Shown: positions 47,740 through 61,250, numbered from the stretch's first letter. The stretch: 64,000 nt of DNA from Vulcaniibacterium tengchongense (GCF_003814555.1 NZ_RKQN01000001.1:844562-908561); one strand, 5' to 3'. A program made the numbers and translations. Notes: generated by a model not told the origin, from the letters alone.

Positions 47740-48868
47740 ATGATCGAGCTGAATCCCGTCCGTCAGCGAATCGCCGACCTTCGGGACCGGCTGGATTCGC
47801 TGAGGGGGTATCTTTGACTTCGACCGCAAGGTCGAACGCCTCGAAGAAGTCAACCGCGAGCTGGAGAGCCCCGACGTCTGGAACGACGCCGAACGCGCGC
47901 AGGCGCTGGGCCGCGAGCGCGCTTCGCTGGACAAGGTGGTCGGCGGCATCCGCAGCCTGACCGACGGCCTCGCCTCCGCCGCCGAGCTGCTCGAGCTGGC
48001 CGAGATGGAGAACGACGAGGGCACCGCGCTGGCGGTGGTCGAGGACGTCGAGCGCTACGCCAGGGACGTCGACAAGCTGGAGTTCCAGCGCATGTTCTCC
48101 GGCCCGATGGACGGCGCGAACGCGTTCGTCGACATCCAGGCCGGCGCCGGCGGCACCGAGGCCCAGGACTGGGCCGAGATGCTGCTGCGCATGTACCTGC
48201 GCTGGGCCGAGTCGCGCGGCTGGAAGACCGAGCTGCTGGAGGTGTCCGGCGGCGAAGTGGCCGGGATCAAGTCCGCGACCTTCCGGGTCGAGGGCGACTT
48301 CGCCTACGGCTGGCTGAAGACCGAGACCGGCGTGCACCGCCTGGTGCGCAAGAGCCCGTTCGATTCCGACAACCGCCGCCACACCAGCTTCACCTCGGTG
48401 TTCGTCAGCCCCGAGGTCGACGACAAGATCGACATCGAGATCAACCCCGCGGACCTGAAGACCGACGTCTACCGGTCCTCCGGCGCCGGCGGCCAGCACG
48501 TCAACAAGACCGAGTCGGCGGTGCGCATCACCCACGTGCCCACCGGGATCGTCGTGGCCTGCCAGACCGAGCGCAGCCAGCACGCCAACCGCGACCGCGC
48601 GATGAAGATGCTGGCGGCGAAGCTGTACGAGCTGGAAATCCAGAAGCGCAACGCCGAGAAGAACGCGCTGGAGGCGTCCAAGTCCGACATCGGCTGGGGC
48701 AGCCAGATCCGCAACTACGTGCTCGACCAGAGCCGGATCAAGGACCTGCGCACCGGCCTCGAGCGCAGCGACACGCAGAAGGTGCTGGACGGCGACCTCG
48801 ACGAGTTCGTCGAGGCCAGCCTCAAGGCCGGCCTGGAGGCCGGCGCCAAGCGGGCCGACGCGGTTTGA
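47740..48868 (+). CDS. prfB: Peptide chain release factor 2, with programmed +1 frameshift
   Basis: The gene is in two frames. Codons 1-25 (ATG at 47740 to CTT at 47812-47814) are followed by an in-frame TGA at 47815-47817; a +1 shift continues at GAC 47816 for 350 more residues, giving 375, the normal length of RF2. The product reads UAA and UGA: SPF motif in [17 protein letters not shown] motif in [27 protein letters not shown] extended -10 lies at 47689-47698. It must be annotated as a joined CDS, otherwise a truncated protein starting at 47936 is predicted. Confidence 0.97.
47802..47818 (+). promoter_or_regulatory. RF2 autoregulatory frameshift site
   Basis: AGGGGG acts as an internal Shine-Dalgarno sequence, followed by TAT CTT TGA C. 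This is the conserved signal at which ribosomes slip +1 on CTT when RF2 is scarce, so RF2 controls its own synthesis. Confidence 0.97.
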
Positions 48869-48919
48869 TCCGGCGGCGGATCGCGCGGACAAATATCGAT
48901 AGGGACGGAATCCGAAGTA

Positions 48920-49020
48920 CGCCCGGGACGGCGCCTGCGCCCGGGCACGTCATCCGGCGAAAACGGTCGTCCGGGGCCGTTCGCCTCAAGAGCCGGAGCC
49001 CCGCCTGCGCGGGGATGACG
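48920..49020. repeat. Two REP-like hairpins between prfB and lysS
   Basis: GCCCGGG/CCCGGGC (about 48920-48946) and CCCCGC-CTGC-GCGGGG (48999-49014), the latter inside GGAGCCCCGCCTGCGCGGGG followed by ATGACGG, the form of a widespread intergenic palindromic repeat. The first probably terminates prfB. Confidence 0.55.
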
Positions 49021-49093
49021 GTATAAAACACCTGGCCCGCGCTTGTCCGGGAACATCCGCGGCGAAAAACCCTTCCATCCCCACCACAAGACC

Positions 49094-50614
<1,521 letters not shown>

Positions 50615-50709
50615 GCCGGCCGGCCGCGAACGAGGCGGCTGCCTGACGGCCGCTGTCGCGGTATTCTCCCGGTGTCGGCCGCCGCGTAGACGGTCCAGGG
50701 GTAACCGGC

Positions 50710-51768
50710 GTGAACGTCGTCATCGTCGATGACCAAACCTCAGCGCGCACGATGCTGCGCCACATCATCGAGGACATCGCCTCGGAGTTGCGTGTCCACG
50801 ATTTCGGCGATTCCGAGACGGCGCTGGGCTGGTGCGAGAGCCACCAGCCCGACCTGCTGCTGCTGGACTACCGCATGCCCGGCATCGACGGGCTCGAGTT
50901 CGCGCGCCGCTTCCGCCGCCTGCCGCTGCACCGCGACATCCCGATCATCCTGGTGACCGTGGTCGGCGACGAGCCGGTGCGCCAGGCGGCGCTCGAGGCT
51001 GGGGTGATCGACTTCCTGGTCAAGCCGGTGCGCCCGCGCGAACTGCGCGCGCGCTGCCGCAACCTGCTGCAGCTGCGCCAGCAATCCGAGAGCGTGAAGC
51101 AGCGCGCGCTGTCGCTGGAGCAGCGCCTGCTGTCGAGCATGCACGAAGTCGAGGAGCGCGAGCGCGAGACCCTGTCGCGGCTGGCGCGGGCGATCGAATA
51201 CCGCGACGCCGGCACCAGCGCCTACCTGGAGCGCATGGCCCACGTCGCCGGCCTGATCGCCGAGCAGCTGGGCATGTTCGAGGACGAGGTGCGGGTGATC
51301 GAAATGGCGGCGCCGCTGCACGACATCGGCAAGATCGCGATCCCCGACGCGGTGCTGATGAAGGCCGGCCCCCTGACGGAGGAGGAGACCGCGGTGATGC
51401 GCCGGCACCCGCGGATCGGCTACGAACTGCTCAGCGGCAGCCAGAACCGCTTCATCCAGACCGGCGCCCTGATCGCGCTGCGTCACCACGAGCGCTACGA
51501 CGGCAGCGGCTACCCGGATGGCCTGGTGGGCGAGGAGATCCCGCTGGAGGCGCGGATCGTCGCGGTGGCCGACGTGTTCGACGCGTTGATCTCGCCGCGT
51601 CCCTACAAGAAGGCCTGGGACATGGACGCGGCCCTGGGCTACCTCTACGCGCAACGCGGCCGCCTGTTCGATCCGCGCTGCGTCGACGCGCTGATCCGCA
51701 GCCGCGAGCGGCTGGAAGACATCTGCGCCCGCTTCTCGACGGTGAGCGCCCGGCCGGGCATGGAGTAG
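50710..51768 (+). CDS. rpfG: RpfG: HD-GYP response regulator (c-di-GMP phosphodiesterase)
   Basis: The 352-residue product has a receiver domain (VVIVDDQ, phospho-acceptor Asp53 in [10 protein letters not shown], Lys in FLVKPV) and an HD-GYP domain with [14 protein letters not shown] and [25 protein letters not shown] enzymes hydrolyse c-di-GMP. In the DSF pathway RpfC phosphorylates RpfG when signal is present, lowering c-di-GMP and turning on extracellular enzymes. Start is a GTG with AGGGG upstream; a TATTCT -10-like element lies at 50662-50667. It is five bases ahead of rpfC, and no rpfH lies between. Confidence 0.97.
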   Translation: MNVVIVDDQTSARTMLRHIIEDIASELRVHDFGDSETALGWCESHQPDLLLLDYRMPGIDGLEFARRFRRLPLHRDIPIILVTVVGDEPVRQAALEAGVIDFLVKPVRPRELRARCRNLLQLRQQSESVKQRALSLEQRLLSSMHEVEERERETLSRLARAIEYRDAGTSAYLERMAHVAGLIAEQLGMFEDEVRVIEMAAPLHDIGKIAIPDAVLMKAGPLTEEETAVMRRHPRIGYELLSGSQNRFIQTGALIALRHHERYDGSGYPDGLVGEEIPLEARIVAVADVFDALISPRPYKKAWDMDAALGYLYAQRGRLFDPRCVDALIRSRERLEDICARFSTVSARPGME

Positions 51769-51773
51769 CCGAT

Positions 51774-53942
51774 ATGGTCAGCGCATACCACTGGGTCCGG
51801 AGGCGGCTGGCTCATCGCGGCGACAGCGAGCACGAGCAAGCGTTCGTGCGCATCGCGGTGCTGTTCGTGGTGCTGGTCTACCTGTTGGTGCGCGGCGCTG
51901 GCGGTTCGTTGCCTCGCGAGCAGTACGTCAATGTCCTGACCATGGTCGAGGTGGGCTTCGCCGTCGGCCTGGTCCTGATCGGTTGGATCCTGGCCTCGCC
52001 CGGGAAGTCGGGCGTGCGCCGGGCGATCGGCATGGTCTCCGACTATGGCCTGATGGGGCTGGCCATGATTCACATGGGCGAGCCGCTGGCCTGGGTCTAC
52101 GTGATCATCATGTGGGTGACCGTCGGCAATGGCCTGCGTTACGGCAATCGCTATCTCTATGCCGCGGTGGCGATGGCTTGCTTCAGTTTCGGCGCGGTGG
52201 TGTCGATCACCCCCTATTGGCAACGCAATCCGGTGATCGGCATCGGGCTGCTGCTCGGGCTGATCGCGATTCCGCTGTACCTGTCCGGACTGTTGCGCGC
52301 GCTGACCCGCGCGACCGAGGAGGCCAAACGCGCCAACGAGGCCAAGAGCCGGTTCCTGGCCAACATGAGCCACGAATTCCGCACGCCGCTCAACGGCTTG
52401 GCCGGCATGTCCGAACTGCTGGCGACGACCCGGCTCGACGCCGAGCAGCGCGAATGCCTCAACACCATCCAGGCCTCGACGCGCACCCTATTGGCGCTGG
52501 TCGAGGACGTGCTCGACATCTCCGCGATCGAGGCGGGCAAGCTCAAGCTCGATGCCGTCGAATTCCTGCCGCGCGAGGTGGTCGAGAGCGTCGGCCTGAT
52601 CCTGCAGCCGCAGGCGCGCGCCAAGCAGATCCGCTACGAGGCCACGGTGGCGCCCGACGTGCCGGAGGCGCTGCGCGGCGACGCGGTGCACCTGCGCCAG
52701 GTGCTGCTCAACCTGGCCAGCAATGCGGTCAAGTTCACCGATCACGGCTCGGTGCGCCTCGACGTGACCGTGGTGTCGCAGACGGCCGACCGGGTGGAGC
52801 TGCGCTTCGCCGTCACCGATACCGGCATCGGCATTCCCGAATCGATGCGCCAGCGCCTGTTCGAGGCCTTCGAGCAGGCCGACGTGGGCTTGGCGCGCCG
52901 CTACGGCGGCACCGGCCTGGGCACGACCATCGCCAAGGGCCTCACCGAAGCGATGGGCGGCAGCATCGGTTTCGAGAGCCGCGAACAGCGCGGCAGCCGC
53001 TTCTGGGTCGAACTGCCGTTCGAGCGCGTGCGGACGGAGGCCGAGGCCGGCCCGGCAGTGCAGCCGGAAAGGCCCGCGGCGGAGGCTGAGGCGCCGAAGA
53101 ACGTGATCGCCTTCGGCGACCCGTTCCTGCGCCACCGCGCCCGCGTGCGCAGCCTGTCGATCCTGGTCGCCGACGACCATGCCGCCAACCGCAGCGTGCT
53201 GCAGCGGCTGCTGGAGAAGGCGGGGCACAAGGTGACCTGCGTCGATGGCGGCGAAGCGGTGCTCAACGCCGTCGCCGCGGTCGACTACGACGCGGTAATC
53301 GCGGACCTGCACATGCCGGACGTGAGCGGCCTCGATCTGCTGCGGCAGATGCGGGTGATGCAGGCCGGGGGCGGGCCGCGCACGCCGGTGCTGATCCTCA
53401 GCGCGGACGTCACGCCCGAATCGATCCGCAGCTGCGAGCAGGCCGGCGCGCGGGCGTTCCTGTCCAAGCCGGTTTCGACGACGCGCCTGCTGGACACCTT
53501 GGCGGAGATCGCCAACAACGGCCGTGTCACCACCCCTGTCGTGGCCGTGCGCGACGTGCCGGTGAGCGACCACGTCCTCGACAGCGCGGTGCTCGACGAA
53601 CTGCAGGCCTTGGGAATGGGGGAGGGCTTCGAACGCGAATTCGTCGCCCAATGCCTGCGTGACGCAGATGGATGCCTGCAAGCCCTGAACGCATCCGCGG
53701 CCGGCGAAGACTGGGCGATCATGCGCGAGCACGCGCATGCGCTCAAGGGTGTGGCCAGCAACCTCGGCTTGATCAAGCTGGCCTCCGTCAGCGGCGAGCT
53801 GATGCGGCTCACCGACTGGCAGATCGCCAGCGAGTGGCGGCATCGGCTCAGCATGCTCAACGAACACATGGCCCAGGGGAGGGCGGCGCTGAAGGCACGG
53901 GAACGAGCGCGCGGGGCCCAAGGGGACGAGCGCTCGTCCTAG
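51774..53942 (+). CDS. rpfC: RpfC: hybrid sensor kinase for DSF
   Basis: The 722-residue product has a short N-terminal region and about five membrane helices ([28 protein letters not shown] and others to residue 172), then HisKA with [15 protein letters not shown] (His200), a HATPase domain ([26 protein letters not shown]), a receiver (ILVADDH, acceptor in ADLHMPD near 511) and an HPt domain ([13 protein letters not shown], near 653). RpfC senses diffusible fatty-acid signal and also binds RpfF to restrain synthesis. It converges on rpfF with six bases between the stops. Confidence 0.97.
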   Translation: MVSAYHWVRRRLAHRGDSEHEQAFVRIAVLFVVLVYLLVRGAGGSLPREQYVNVLTMVEVGFAVGLVLIGWILASPGKSGVRRAIGMVSDYGLMGLAMIHMGEPLAWVYVIIMWVTVGNGLRYGNRYLYAAVAMACFSFGAVVSITPYWQRNPVIGIGLLLGLIAIPLYLSGLLRALTRATEEAKRANEAKSRFLANMSHEFRTPLNGLAGMSELLATTRLDAEQRECLNTIQASTRTLLALVEDVLDISAIEAGKLKLDAVEFLPREVVESVGLILQPQARAKQIRYEATVAPDVPEALRGDAVHLRQVLLNLASNAVKFTDHGSVRLDVTVVSQTADRVELRFAVTDTGIGIPESMRQRLFEAFEQADVGLARRYGGTGLGTTIAKGLTEAMGGSIGFESREQRGSRFWVELPFERVRTEAEAGPAVQPERPAAEAEAPKNVIAFGDPFLRHRARVRSLSILVADDHAANRSVLQRLLEKAGHKVTCVDGGEAVLNAVAAVDYDAVIADLHMPDVSGLDLLRQMRVMQAGGGPRTPVLILSADVTPESIRSCEQAGARAFLSKPVSTTRLLDTLAEIANNGRVTTPVVAVRDVPVSDHVLDSAVLDELQALGMGEGFEREFVAQCLRDADGCLQALNASAAGEDWAIMREHAHALKGVASNLGLIKLASVSGELMRLTDWQIASEWRHRLSMLNEHMAQGRAALKARERARGAQGDERSS

Positions 53943-53948
53943 CCTCGT

Positions 53949-54818
53949 TCAGGCGGCCTTCGAGGAGCGCCGGCTTTGCGCGCGAACAATACGCTCCATC
54001 GTGCGCAGCGACTTTTCGCCGAGCGCGAGGGCGGTATCGACCCAGACCTCCGTGATCGCCAACAGCTCGGCATGACTGACCGGCTGGGACAGTCCCCGCA
54101 CGGCGTTCATGGCGACATGCGCGTAGGGTGCGCGATGCTGTTTGCGGATCAGGTCTTGCACCACCGCCTCGCCCTCGCCCTTGGGTGCCAGTACGTCGAC
54201 CACGCCGAGCCTGTGCATCTCTTCGCTGGGCAGGATCGCGCCTTCGAGGATCAGTTTTTCAGCGAGCTGGGGCGAAACGCGCCTGGATAGGAACGAATAG
54301 GCCCCCATGCCGGGGAACAGGCCGAACAGAACTTCCGGCAGGCCCATCTCGACGCCTTCCTCGGCGACAATGGTGTGGCACGACAAGGCCAGCTCCAGCC
54401 CACCGCCGAGCGCATCGCCCTGTACCAGCGCGATTGTGCGCACATCACCGCCCAGGCCCGTGTGGAAGTGATGGACGCCGTCGACGCAACTGCGCGCATA
54501 GGCCAGCAAGCGGTCCCGGTCGTTGTTGCGGATCAATTTCGAGAACAGCTCCAGGTCGCCGCCGAGGTTGAACGCCGCAGGAGCCGACGATGCCAGCACG
54601 AGATGACGAAGGCGGCCGGGCTGGCGCTGGTCTTCGCGCAGCGTGATCGAGTCGAGGAAGCTCCACATATCTTCCATCAACTCGGTCCGGAAGCACGGGC
54701 GCACTCCCTGTCCGATGTCCTCGTGCATATACATCCAATGGCAGTCGCCGGCCGGATCGGACTCGATTCGCAGGGTCGCGTACTTGGGTGCGGGATGCAG
54801 TTTCTGGATCGTGCTCAT
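53949..54818 (-). CDS. rpfF: RpfF: DSF synthase (enoyl-CoA hydratase family)
   Basis: The 289-residue crotonase-fold enzyme makes cis-2-unsaturated fatty-acid signals (DSF) from acyl-ACP. The two catalytic glutamates match: Glu142 in GDALGGGLELALSC and Glu162 in GLPEVLFGLFPGMGAYS. N-terminal TIQKLHPAPKYATLRIESDP and DCHWMYMHEDI are RpfF-like rather than general hydratase. GGGGAC precedes the ATG. Upstream on the minus strand is rpfB, 157 bp away with a terminator between, so rpfF probably has its own promoter (TTGTCA lies near 54866-54871). Confidence 0.97.
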   Translation of the reverse strand: MSTIQKLHPAPKYATLRIESDPAGDCHWMYMHEDIGQGVRPCFRTELMEDMWSFLDSITLREDQRQPGRLRHLVLASSAPAAFNLGGDLELFSKLIRNNDRDRLLAYARSCVDGVHHFHTGLGGDVRTIALVQGDALGGGLELALSCHTIVAEEGVEMGLPEVLFGLFPGMGAYSFLSRRVSPQLAEKLILEGAILPSEEMHRLGVVDVLAPKGEGEAVVQDLIRKQHRAPYAHVAMNAVRGLSQPVSHAELLAITEVWVDTALALGEKSLRTMERIVRAQSRRSSKAA

Positions 54819-54912
54819 TTTGGAAAGTCCCCGGTTGGCCGTCCGTGGTAGGGGTGGGCTACGGACGGCGTGACAAAGCCCACGTTTTTGATGCTACACC
54901 GGGGGCAGGAGC

Positions 54913-54942
54913 CAAAATGACACGCCCCTCCGAAGAGGGGCG
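54913..54942 (-). terminator. Terminator of rpfB
   Basis: Minus strand CGCCCCTC-TTCG-GAGGGGCG (8-bp stem with stable tetraloop) followed by TGTCATTTTGG. It separates rpfB from rpfF. Confidence 0.8.
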
Positions 54943-54975
54943 AGTGCGGGACGAGCGGTCGCGGCCGCAGCCGGA

Positions 54976-56655
54976 TCAGCCCGCCGCCGGCGGGTCGCGC
55001 AGCTCGCGGCGGAGGATCTTGCCGACGTTGGTCTTGGGCAGGCTGGCGCGGAACTCGACGTACTTGGGGTGCTTGTAGCCGGTCAGGTGCTGGCGCGCGT
55101 GCGCCTTGACCTGCTCGGCGGTCAGCGACGGGTCCTTCTTGACGATCACCACCTTGACCGCCTCGCCGGACTTGTCATCCGGGACGCCGACGGCGGCGAC
55201 CTCGAGCACGCCCGGCATCATCGCGATCACGTCCTCGACCTCGTTCGGGTACACGTTGAAACCCGACACCAGGATCATGTCCTTCTTGCGGTCGACGATG
55301 TAGACGAACCCCTTCTCGTCCATCCGGGCCATGTCGCCGGTGTGCAGCCAGCCGTCGGCGTCGATCACTTCGGCGGTCTCGGCCGGGCGGTTCCAGTAGC
55401 CCTTCATCACCTGGGGGCCGCGGATGCACAGCTCGCCGATCTCGCCGACCGGCAGGATCTTGCCGGCCTCGTCCTTGATGCAGGCGTCCGTGGACGGGAT
55501 CGGCAGGCCGATCGAACCGTTGTACTCCTTCAGGTCCATCGGGTTGATGCAGGCGGCGGGCGCGGTCTCGGTCAGGCCGTAGGCCTCGACCAGGGTGCAG
55601 CCGGTCACCTGCTTCCAGCGGTCGGCGACCGAACGCTGCACCGCCATGCCGCCGCCCAGCGTCAGGTGCAGGGCGGAGAAGTCGACCTGGTCGAAGCCGG
55701 GCGTGTTGAGCAGGCCGTTGAACAGCGTGTTGACGCCGGTGATCGCGGTGAAGCGGGTCTTCTTGAGCTCCTTGACGAACCCCTTCATGTCGCGCGGGTT
55801 GGTGATCAGGTGGTTCAGCCCGCCGAACTTCATGAACACCAGGCCGTTCGCGGTCAGCGCGAAGATGTGGTAAAGCGGCAGCGCGGTGATGATGGTTTCC
55901 TCGCCCGGCTTCACGTTGGTGCCGACCCAGGCCGCCGCCTGCTGCATGTTGGCGACCATGTTGCGGTGGGTCAGCATCGCGCCCTTCGCCACGCCGGTGG
56001 TGCCGCCGGTGTACTGCAGGAAGGCGACGTCTTCCGGGTCGATGTCGATCTGCGGCAACGGATGGCGCTCGCCGAGCGCCAGCGCGTCGCGGAAGCGGAT
56101 CGCGCCCGGCAGGCTGTACTCGGGCACCATCTTCTTGACGTACTTCAGCACGAAGTTGATCAGCGGGCCCTTCGGGAAGCCGAGCATGTCGCCCAGGCCG
56201 GTGGTGACGACCTGCCTGACCGCGGTGTCGGCGATCACCTCCTGCACGGTGTGGGCGAAGTTGTCCACCACCAGGATCACGCTCGCGCCGGAGTCGCGCA
56301 GCTGATGGCGCAACTCGCGCGCGGTGTACATCGGGTTGGTGTTCACCACGGTCAGCCCGGCGCGCAGGATGCCGAAGGTCGCGATCGGGTACTGCAGGCA
56401 GTTCGGCATCATGATCGCGACCCGATCGCCCTTCTTCAGCCCGAGCTCGCCGAGCAGGTAGCCGGCGAACTGCGCGCTGAGCCGGTCGATGTCGCCGTAG
56501 GTCAGGGCCTTGCCGAAGTTCGCGAACGCGGGGCGGTCGCGGAAGTTGTCGATCGCCGCCTGCAGCACCGCGACGACGGAACGGTACTCGTCCACGTCGA
56601 TCTCGGCCGGAACGTTGTGCGGATACTGCGCCAGCCACGGGCGTTCGAAACTCAT
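54976..56655 (-). CDS. rpfB: RpfB: long-chain fatty-acid--CoA ligase
   Basis: The 559-residue ANL-family enzyme activates fatty acids, and in Xanthomonas RpfB turns over DSF-family signals. AMP-binding motif [14 protein letters not shown], then [29 protein letters not shown] (split), and the catalytic Lys in [15 protein letters not shown]. Length agrees with FadD. GGGGGAG precedes the ATG at 56655. It is the first of the minus-strand rpfB-rpfF pair. Confidence 0.96.
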   Translation of the reverse strand: MSFERPWLAQYPHNVPAEIDVDEYRSVVAVLQAAIDNFRDRPAFANFGKALTYGDIDRLSAQFAGYLLGELGLKKGDRVAIMMPNCLQYPIATFGILRAGLTVVNTNPMYTARELRHQLRDSGASVILVVDNFAHTVQEVIADTAVRQVVTTGLGDMLGFPKGPLINFVLKYVKKMVPEYSLPGAIRFRDALALGERHPLPQIDIDPEDVAFLQYTGGTTGVAKGAMLTHRNMVANMQQAAAWVGTNVKPGEETIITALPLYHIFALTANGLVFMKFGGLNHLITNPRDMKGFVKELKKTRFTAITGVNTLFNGLLNTPGFDQVDFSALHLTLGGGMAVQRSVADRWKQVTGCTLVEAYGLTETAPAACINPMDLKEYNGSIGLPIPSTDACIKDEAGKILPVGEIGELCIRGPQVMKGYWNRPAETAEVIDADGWLHTGDMARMDEKGFVYIVDRKKDMILVSGFNVYPNEVEDVIAMMPGVLEVAAVGVPDDKSGEAVKVVIVKKDPSLTAEQVKAHARQHLTGYKHPKYVEFRASLPKTNVGKILRRELRDPPAAG

Positions 56656-56798
56656 CGCTCCCCCTTCGTGCTCGGGTGTTACGCTGCGCCGCGGCCGTGT
56701 ATTCGCTGCCGTACGGCGGATTCGGCCGATTGGAGCATAGGCCGCCGAAAGCTGGCAAGGCGCGCCGCAGCGGCGCGCCGGCAACCAAGGAACCGAAC

Positions 56799-57245
56799 AT
56801 GCAGGTCCGTCCGATCCGAAGCCCGACCCTTGGGCCGTTGCTGTTGACCGCCGCCTTGGCGCTGGCCGCATGCGCCCGGCCCGGACCCGAGCAGCGCCTG
56901 CGAGAAAGCCTGCAGGCGCTGCAGGCGGCGGTGGAGGAGCGCGATGCGGACGCGCTGGAGGGGGCATTGGCCGAGGATTTCATCGGCCCCGGCGGCCTGG
57001 ACCGGGCCGGTGCCCGACGCCTGGCCCAGGCGAGTTTCCTGCGCTACCGGCACGTCGGCGTGAGTCTCGGTCCGGCGGACGTGCGGCTACGGGGCGATCG
57101 CGCCGAGGTCAGCTTCACCGCCGCGCTGACGGGCGGCAGCGGTCGGTTGCCGGACGCCGCGCGGCTCTACGCGGTACGGACGGGCTGGCGCGAGGTCGAG
57201 GGCGAATGGCGCCTGGTCAGCGCGGAATGGACGCCGCGGTCCTGA
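56799..57245 (+). CDS. Small NTF2-like lipoprotein
   Basis: The 148-residue product has lipobox LALAAC with Cys25, then a single domain starting [29 protein letters not shown], which is the opening of an NTF2/SnoaL-like cone fold, and ends with [18 protein letters not shown]. The role is unknown. AAGGAAC precedes the ATG. It lies between the rpf and bet regions and is convergent with betA. Confidence 0.75.
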   Translation: MQVRPIRSPTLGPLLLTAALALAACARPGPEQRLRESLQALQAAVEERDADALEGALAEDFIGPGGLDRAGARRLAQASFLRYRHVGVSLGPADVRLRGDRAEVSFTAALTGGSGRLPDAARLYAVRTGWREVEGEWRLVSAEWTPRS

Positions 57246-57317
57246 TGCGCCGCGTTCGACCGCCGCGCCCGCCGCACGACGGCGGCGGGCACGGACGGGC
57301 GCGGCTCGGCCGACGGG

Positions 57318-59000
57318 TCAGGCGATGCGGCGCACCGGCGCGCCGTTGGCCTTGTAGTAGGGCACCTGGGCGCGCGGCAGCGGCGCACGGCCGCGGATCG
57401 CGTCGGCGAGCTTCTCGGCCATCATGATCGTCGGCGCGTTGAGGTTGCCGGTGACCACCTGCGGCATGATCGAGGCGTCGACGACGCGCAGCCCCTCGAG
57501 GCCGTGGACGCGGCCGTGGCCATCGACCACCGCCATCGGATCGGTTTCGGGCCCCATCTTGTTCGAGCAGGACGGATGGTAGGCGGTTTCGGCGTGCTCG
57601 CGCACGAAGGCGTCGATCTCGGCGTCGGTCCGGAGCTGGGCGCCGGGCGAGATCTCGCGGCCAGTGTATTGCGCCAGCGCCGGTTGCGCGAACAGCTCGC
57701 GGGTGATGCGGATCGCGGCGCGGAACTCGCGCCAGTCCTGTTCGTGCGACATGTAGTTGAACAGGATGCTCGGGTGCACCCGCGGATCGCGCGAGCGCAA
57801 CCGGATGCGGCCGCGGCTGGGCGAGCGCATCGAGCCGACGTGCATCTGGAAGCTGTGCGCCTTGATCGGGTTGCTGCCGTTGTAGTTGATCGCCACCGGC
57901 AGGAAGTGGTACTGCAGGTTCGGCCACTCGAAGTCGTCGTGGCTGCGGATGAAGCCGCCGGCCTCGAACTGGTTGCTGGCGCCGATGCCGGTGCCGAGGA
58001 ACAGCCACTCGGCGCCGATCGCCGGCTTGTTGTACAGCTTGAGCGCGGGCGCCAGCGACACCGGCTTCTTGCATTCGTACTGGACGTACATCTCCAGGTG
58101 GTCCTGCAGGTTGGCGCCGACGCCGGGCAGGTGGTGCACCAGCGGAATGTCGAGCTCGCGCAGCAGGTCGGCGGGGCCGACGCCGGAGCGCTGCAGGACC
58201 TGCGGCGAGGCGATCGCGCCGCCGCACAGCAGCACCTCGCGGCGCGCCCGCGCCTGCTGCGGAAGATCGCCCTGCAGCCAGGCGACGCCGACGGCGCGCT
58301 TGCCTGAGAACAGGATGCGGTCGGTCAGGGCGCGGGTGACCACGGTCAGGTTGGCCCGCTGCCGGGCGACGTCGAGGTAGCCGCGCGCGGTGCTGCAGCG
58401 GCGTCCGCGCGCGGTGACCGTGCGGTCCATCGGCCCGAAGCCTTCCTGCTGGTAGCCGTTGAGGTCCTCGGTGCGCGCATAGCCGGCCTCCACGCCGGCG
58501 GCGACCATCGCGTGGAACAGCTCGTTGTTGCCGGCCTTCGGGGTCGTGACGTACAGCGGGCCGTCGCCGCCGTGGTAGTCGTTCGGCCCGATGTCGCGGG
58601 TTTCGGACTTCTTGAAGTAGGGCAGGCAGTCCAGGTAGGTCCAGTGCTCCAGGCCCGGGGTCTGCGCCCAATGGTCGTAGTCCATCGCGTTGCCGCGGAT
58701 GTAGCACATGCCGTTGATCAGCGACGAGCCGCCCAGCCCCTTGCCGCGGCCGCAATCCATGCGGCGGTTGTTCATGAACGGCTCCGGGTCGGTCTTGTAG
58801 GCCCAGTTGTAGCGCGTGCCCTGCAGCGGGTAGGCCAGTGCCGCCGGCATCTGGGTGCGGAAATCCAGGCGGTAGTCCGGCCCGCCCGCTTCCAGCAGCA
58901 GCACGGTCACGTCGGCGTCCTCGGTCAGCCGTGCGGCCAGGACGCTGCCGGCCGAGCCGGCGCCGACGATGATGTAGTCGTATTCGGGAATCTGTTTCAC
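57318..59000 (-). CDS. betA: Choline dehydrogenase
   Basis: The 560-residue GMC oxidoreductase oxidises choline to betaine aldehyde at the membrane. FAD motif [17 protein letters not shown] near residue 8-24; GMC signature [20 protein letters not shown]; catalytic His in [11 protein letters not shown], and [15 protein letters not shown] near the end. The GTG at 59000 is preceded by AGGAG at ideal spacing and preferred to a TTG at 59015. A GC-rich palindrome (about 59022-59047) fills the 70-bp gap behind betB. Confidence 0.96.
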   Translation of the reverse strand: MKQIPEYDYIIVGAGSAGSVLAARLTEDADVTVLLLEAGGPDYRLDFRTQMPAALAYPLQGTRYNWAYKTDPEPFMNNRRMDCGRGKGLGGSSLINGMCYIRGNAMDYDHWAQTPGLEHWTYLDCLPYFKKSETRDIGPNDYHGGDGPLYVTTPKAGNNELFHAMVAAGVEAGYARTEDLNGYQQEGFGPMDRTVTARGRRCSTARGYLDVARQRANLTVVTRALTDRILFSGKRAVGVAWLQGDLPQQARARREVLLCGGAIASPQVLQRSGVGPADLLRELDIPLVHHLPGVGANLQDHLEMYVQYECKKPVSLAPALKLYNKPAIGAEWLFLGTGIGASNQFEAGGFIRSHDDFEWPNLQYHFLPVAINYNGSNPIKAHSFQMHVGSMRSPSRGRIRLRSRDPRVHPSILFNYMSHEQDWREFRAAIRITRELFAQPALAQYTGREISPGAQLRTDAEIDAFVREHAETAYHPSCSNKMGPETDPMAVVDGHGRVHGLEGLRVVDASIMPQVVTGNLNAPTIMMAEKLADAIRGRAPLPRAQVPYYKANGAPVRRIA

Positions 59001-59070
59001 GGATCGCTCCTGCAAATTCGGCCCGTCCGCCCCGAGGGGCGGGCGGTGACGCCTCGTGGGATGGGAAGGC

Positions 59071-60543
59071 TCAGAACACCGAGGCGTACGGGCCCAGTTC
59101 GACCTGCACGGACTTGATGCGGGTGTAGTGCGCCAGCGTCGAGATGCCGTTCTCGCGGCCCACGCCGGACTGCTTGTAGCCGCCCACGGGCATCTCGGCC
59201 GGCGATTCGCCCCAGGTGTTGATCCAGCAGATGCCGGCCTGCAGGCGGTGGATGACGCGGTGGGCGCGGGCGAGGTCGGAAGTGACCACGCCGGCGGCGA
59301 GGCCGAAGTGGGTGGCGTTGGCGCGCTCGACCGCTTCGTCCTCGTCGTCGTAGGCCAGGATGCTCATCACTGGCCCGAAGATCTCCTCGCGCACGATGGC
59401 CATATCGTCGCGGCAGTCGCTGAACACCGTCGGCAGCACGTAGGCGCCGCGCGCCAGGGCGCCGTCGGTGGCGCGGCCGCCGCCGGCCAGCAGCCGGGCG
59501 CCTTCGCGCTTGCCGCTCTCGATCAGCGCCAGCACCTTCTCCATGTGGGCGAAGCTGGTCAGCGGGCCGAAGTTGGTCGCCGGGTCCATCGGGTCGCCGA
59601 CGCGGATGCGCGCCACGCGCTCCAGCACGGCGGCCTCGAAGGCCGCCTGCATCGCGCGCGGGACGAACACGCGGGTGCCGTTGGTGCAGACCTGGCCGGA
59701 ACTGAAGAAGTTGGCCATCACCGCGATGTCGGCGGCGCGGGCGAGGTCGGCGTCGTCGAACACGATCAGCGGCGACTTGCCGCCCAGCTCCATCGTCACT
59801 TCCTTCAGCGACGAGGCGGCGGCGGCGGCCATCACCTTCTTGCCGGTCTCGACGCCGCCGGTAAAGGAGATCTTCTCGATCCGCGGATGCTCGGTCAGCC
59901 ACTGGCCGACCTCGCGGCCCGGGCCCTGCACGACGTTGAACACCCCGTCCGGCACGCCGGCCTCGGTGTAGATCTCGGCCAGCTTCAGCGCGGTCAGCGG
60001 GGTGACCTCGCTGGGCTTGAAGATCATCGCGTTGCCGGCGGCCAGCGCCGGCGCCGATTTCCACAGCGCGATCTGGATCGGGTAGTTCCAGGCGCCGATG
60101 CCGGCGACCACGCCCAGCGGTTCGCGCCGCGTGTAGAAGAAGCTCGATTCGCGCAGCGGCACCTGCTCGCCCTGGATCGCCTGCGCCAGGCCGGCGTAGT
60201 ACTCGAGCACGTCGGCGCCGGTGACGATGTCGACGGTCGAGGTCTCCGCATACGCCTTGCCGGTGTCCAGGGTTTCGAGGCGCGCCAGCTCGTCGTTGCG
60301 CTCGCGCAGGATGTCCACCGCGCGGCGCAGGATGCGCGAGCGCTGCACCGCGGTCATCGCCGCCCACTCGCGCTGGCCGCGCTCGGCGCTTTCCACGGCC
60401 CGCTCGACGTCGTCCCGCGAGGCGCGCTGCACCTCCGCCAGCACCTCGCCGTTGGCGGGATTCACGGTCTTGAAGGTGCCGCCGCCGGTGGCGTCGACAT
60501 GGCGGCCGTGGAGGTAGAGCTTCTGCAGGGGCAGCTGCGGCAT
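59071..60543 (-). CDS. betB: Betaine-aldehyde dehydrogenase
   Basis: The 490-residue aldehyde dehydrogenase finishes glycine betaine synthesis with NAD. Catalytic Cys in [13 protein letters not shown], Glu in [15 protein letters not shown] pocket [21 protein letters not shown] (split) and [18 protein letters not shown] precedes the ATG at 60543. It is 26 bp behind betI and ahead of betA, the common betIBA order. Confidence 0.97.
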   Translation of the reverse strand: MPQLPLQKLYLHGRHVDATGGGTFKTVNPANGEVLAEVQRASRDDVERAVESAERGQREWAAMTAVQRSRILRRAVDILRERNDELARLETLDTGKAYAETSTVDIVTGADVLEYYAGLAQAIQGEQVPLRESSFFYTRREPLGVVAGIGAWNYPIQIALWKSAPALAAGNAMIFKPSEVTPLTALKLAEIYTEAGVPDGVFNVVQGPGREVGQWLTEHPRIEKISFTGGVETGKKVMAAAAASSLKEVTMELGGKSPLIVFDDADLARAADIAVMANFFSSGQVCTNGTRVFVPRAMQAAFEAAVLERVARIRVGDPMDPATNFGPLTSFAHMEKVLALIESGKREGARLLAGGGRATDGALARGAYVLPTVFSDCRDDMAIVREEIFGPVMSILAYDDEDEAVERANATHFGLAAGVVTSDLARAHRVIHRLQAGICWINTWGESPAEMPVGGYKQSGVGRENGISTLAHYTRIKSVQVELGPYASVF

Positions 60544-60569
60544 CGGGTGCTCCTTGGCGGGCGCGGCGC

Positions 60570-61157
60570 TCAGGCGCCGGCTCCGAGTTGGTGGTCCAGG
60601 TATTCGTAGGCGAGGGCGCGCGCCTGGGCGACGTCGAAGTCGCCACCGGCGAGGCTGCCGCGCAGCCACAGGCCGTCGATCATCGCGGCCAGGCCGCGCG
60701 CCGCCGCGCGGGCGCGCTCGGGCGGCAGGACCCGGCGGAACTGCCAGCACAGATTGGAGTAGAGGCGGTGGTCGTTGGCGCGCTGCAGGCGGGCCAGTTC
60801 GGGCTGGTGCATGCTCGCCGCCCAGAACGTCAGCCACACCCGCATCGCGGTGCGGTTGGTCTGGGTCTGGTCGAAATTGCCGTCGACGATCGCGCGCAGC
60901 TGCGCTCGCGGGGTGTCGTCGGCACGGCCGCGATAGCGCGCCACGGCGGCCTTGAGGTCGCGCAGGATCTGGCGCATCGCCGCGTTGAGCAGCCCGTTCT
61001 TGTCGCCGAAGTAGTGGCTGACGATGCCGGCGGACAGCCCGGCCGCGTGGGCGATCTGCGCCACCGTGGCGTCCGCCAGACCGACCTGGTCGATGGTCGC
61101 GTAGGTGGCGCGGATCAGCTGCTCGCGTCGGACCGGTTGTATGCCGCGCTTGGGCAT
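60570..61157 (-). CDS. betI: Transcriptional repressor BetI (TetR family)
   Basis: The 195-residue product has a TetR N-terminal HTH ([43 protein letters not shown] split) and the BetI-type C-terminal domain ([39 protein letters not shown]). BetI represses the bet genes and releases DNA when choline is present. AGGAGGT precedes the ATG. A 20-bp perfect palindrome 73 bp upstream is the probable operator. Confidence 0.96.
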   Translation of the reverse strand: MPKRGIQPVRREQLIRATYATIDQVGLADATVAQIAHAAGLSAGIVSHYFGDKNGLLNAAMRQILRDLKAAVARYRGRADDTPRAQLRAIVDGNFDQTQTNRTAMRVWLTFWAASMHQPELARLQRANDHRLYSNLCWQFRRVLPPERARAAARGLAAMIDGLWLRGSLAGGDFDVAQARALAYEYLDHQLGAGA

Positions 61158-61230
61158 GGGACCTCCTGGGTGACGGCGCCGCCGACTGCGCGGGCGGCTG
61201 GTCAGGCGAATCCCGGGAGTATGTCTTATT

Positions 61231-61250
61231 TTGATTGAACGTTCAATCAA
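61231..61250. promoter_or_regulatory. Probable BetI operator
   Basis: TTGATTGAACGTTCAATCAA is a perfect 20-bp palindrome in the AT-rich divergent gap between betI and the BCCT transporter gene. Size and position fit a TetR-family dimer site able to control both directions. The TTGAACGTTCAA core resembles known BetI sites. Confidence 0.85.

Noticed and set aside
47936..48868. Short RF2-like gene starting at 47936
   Set aside because: The reading frame continues upstream to the frameshift site; the short form would lack the N-terminal domain.
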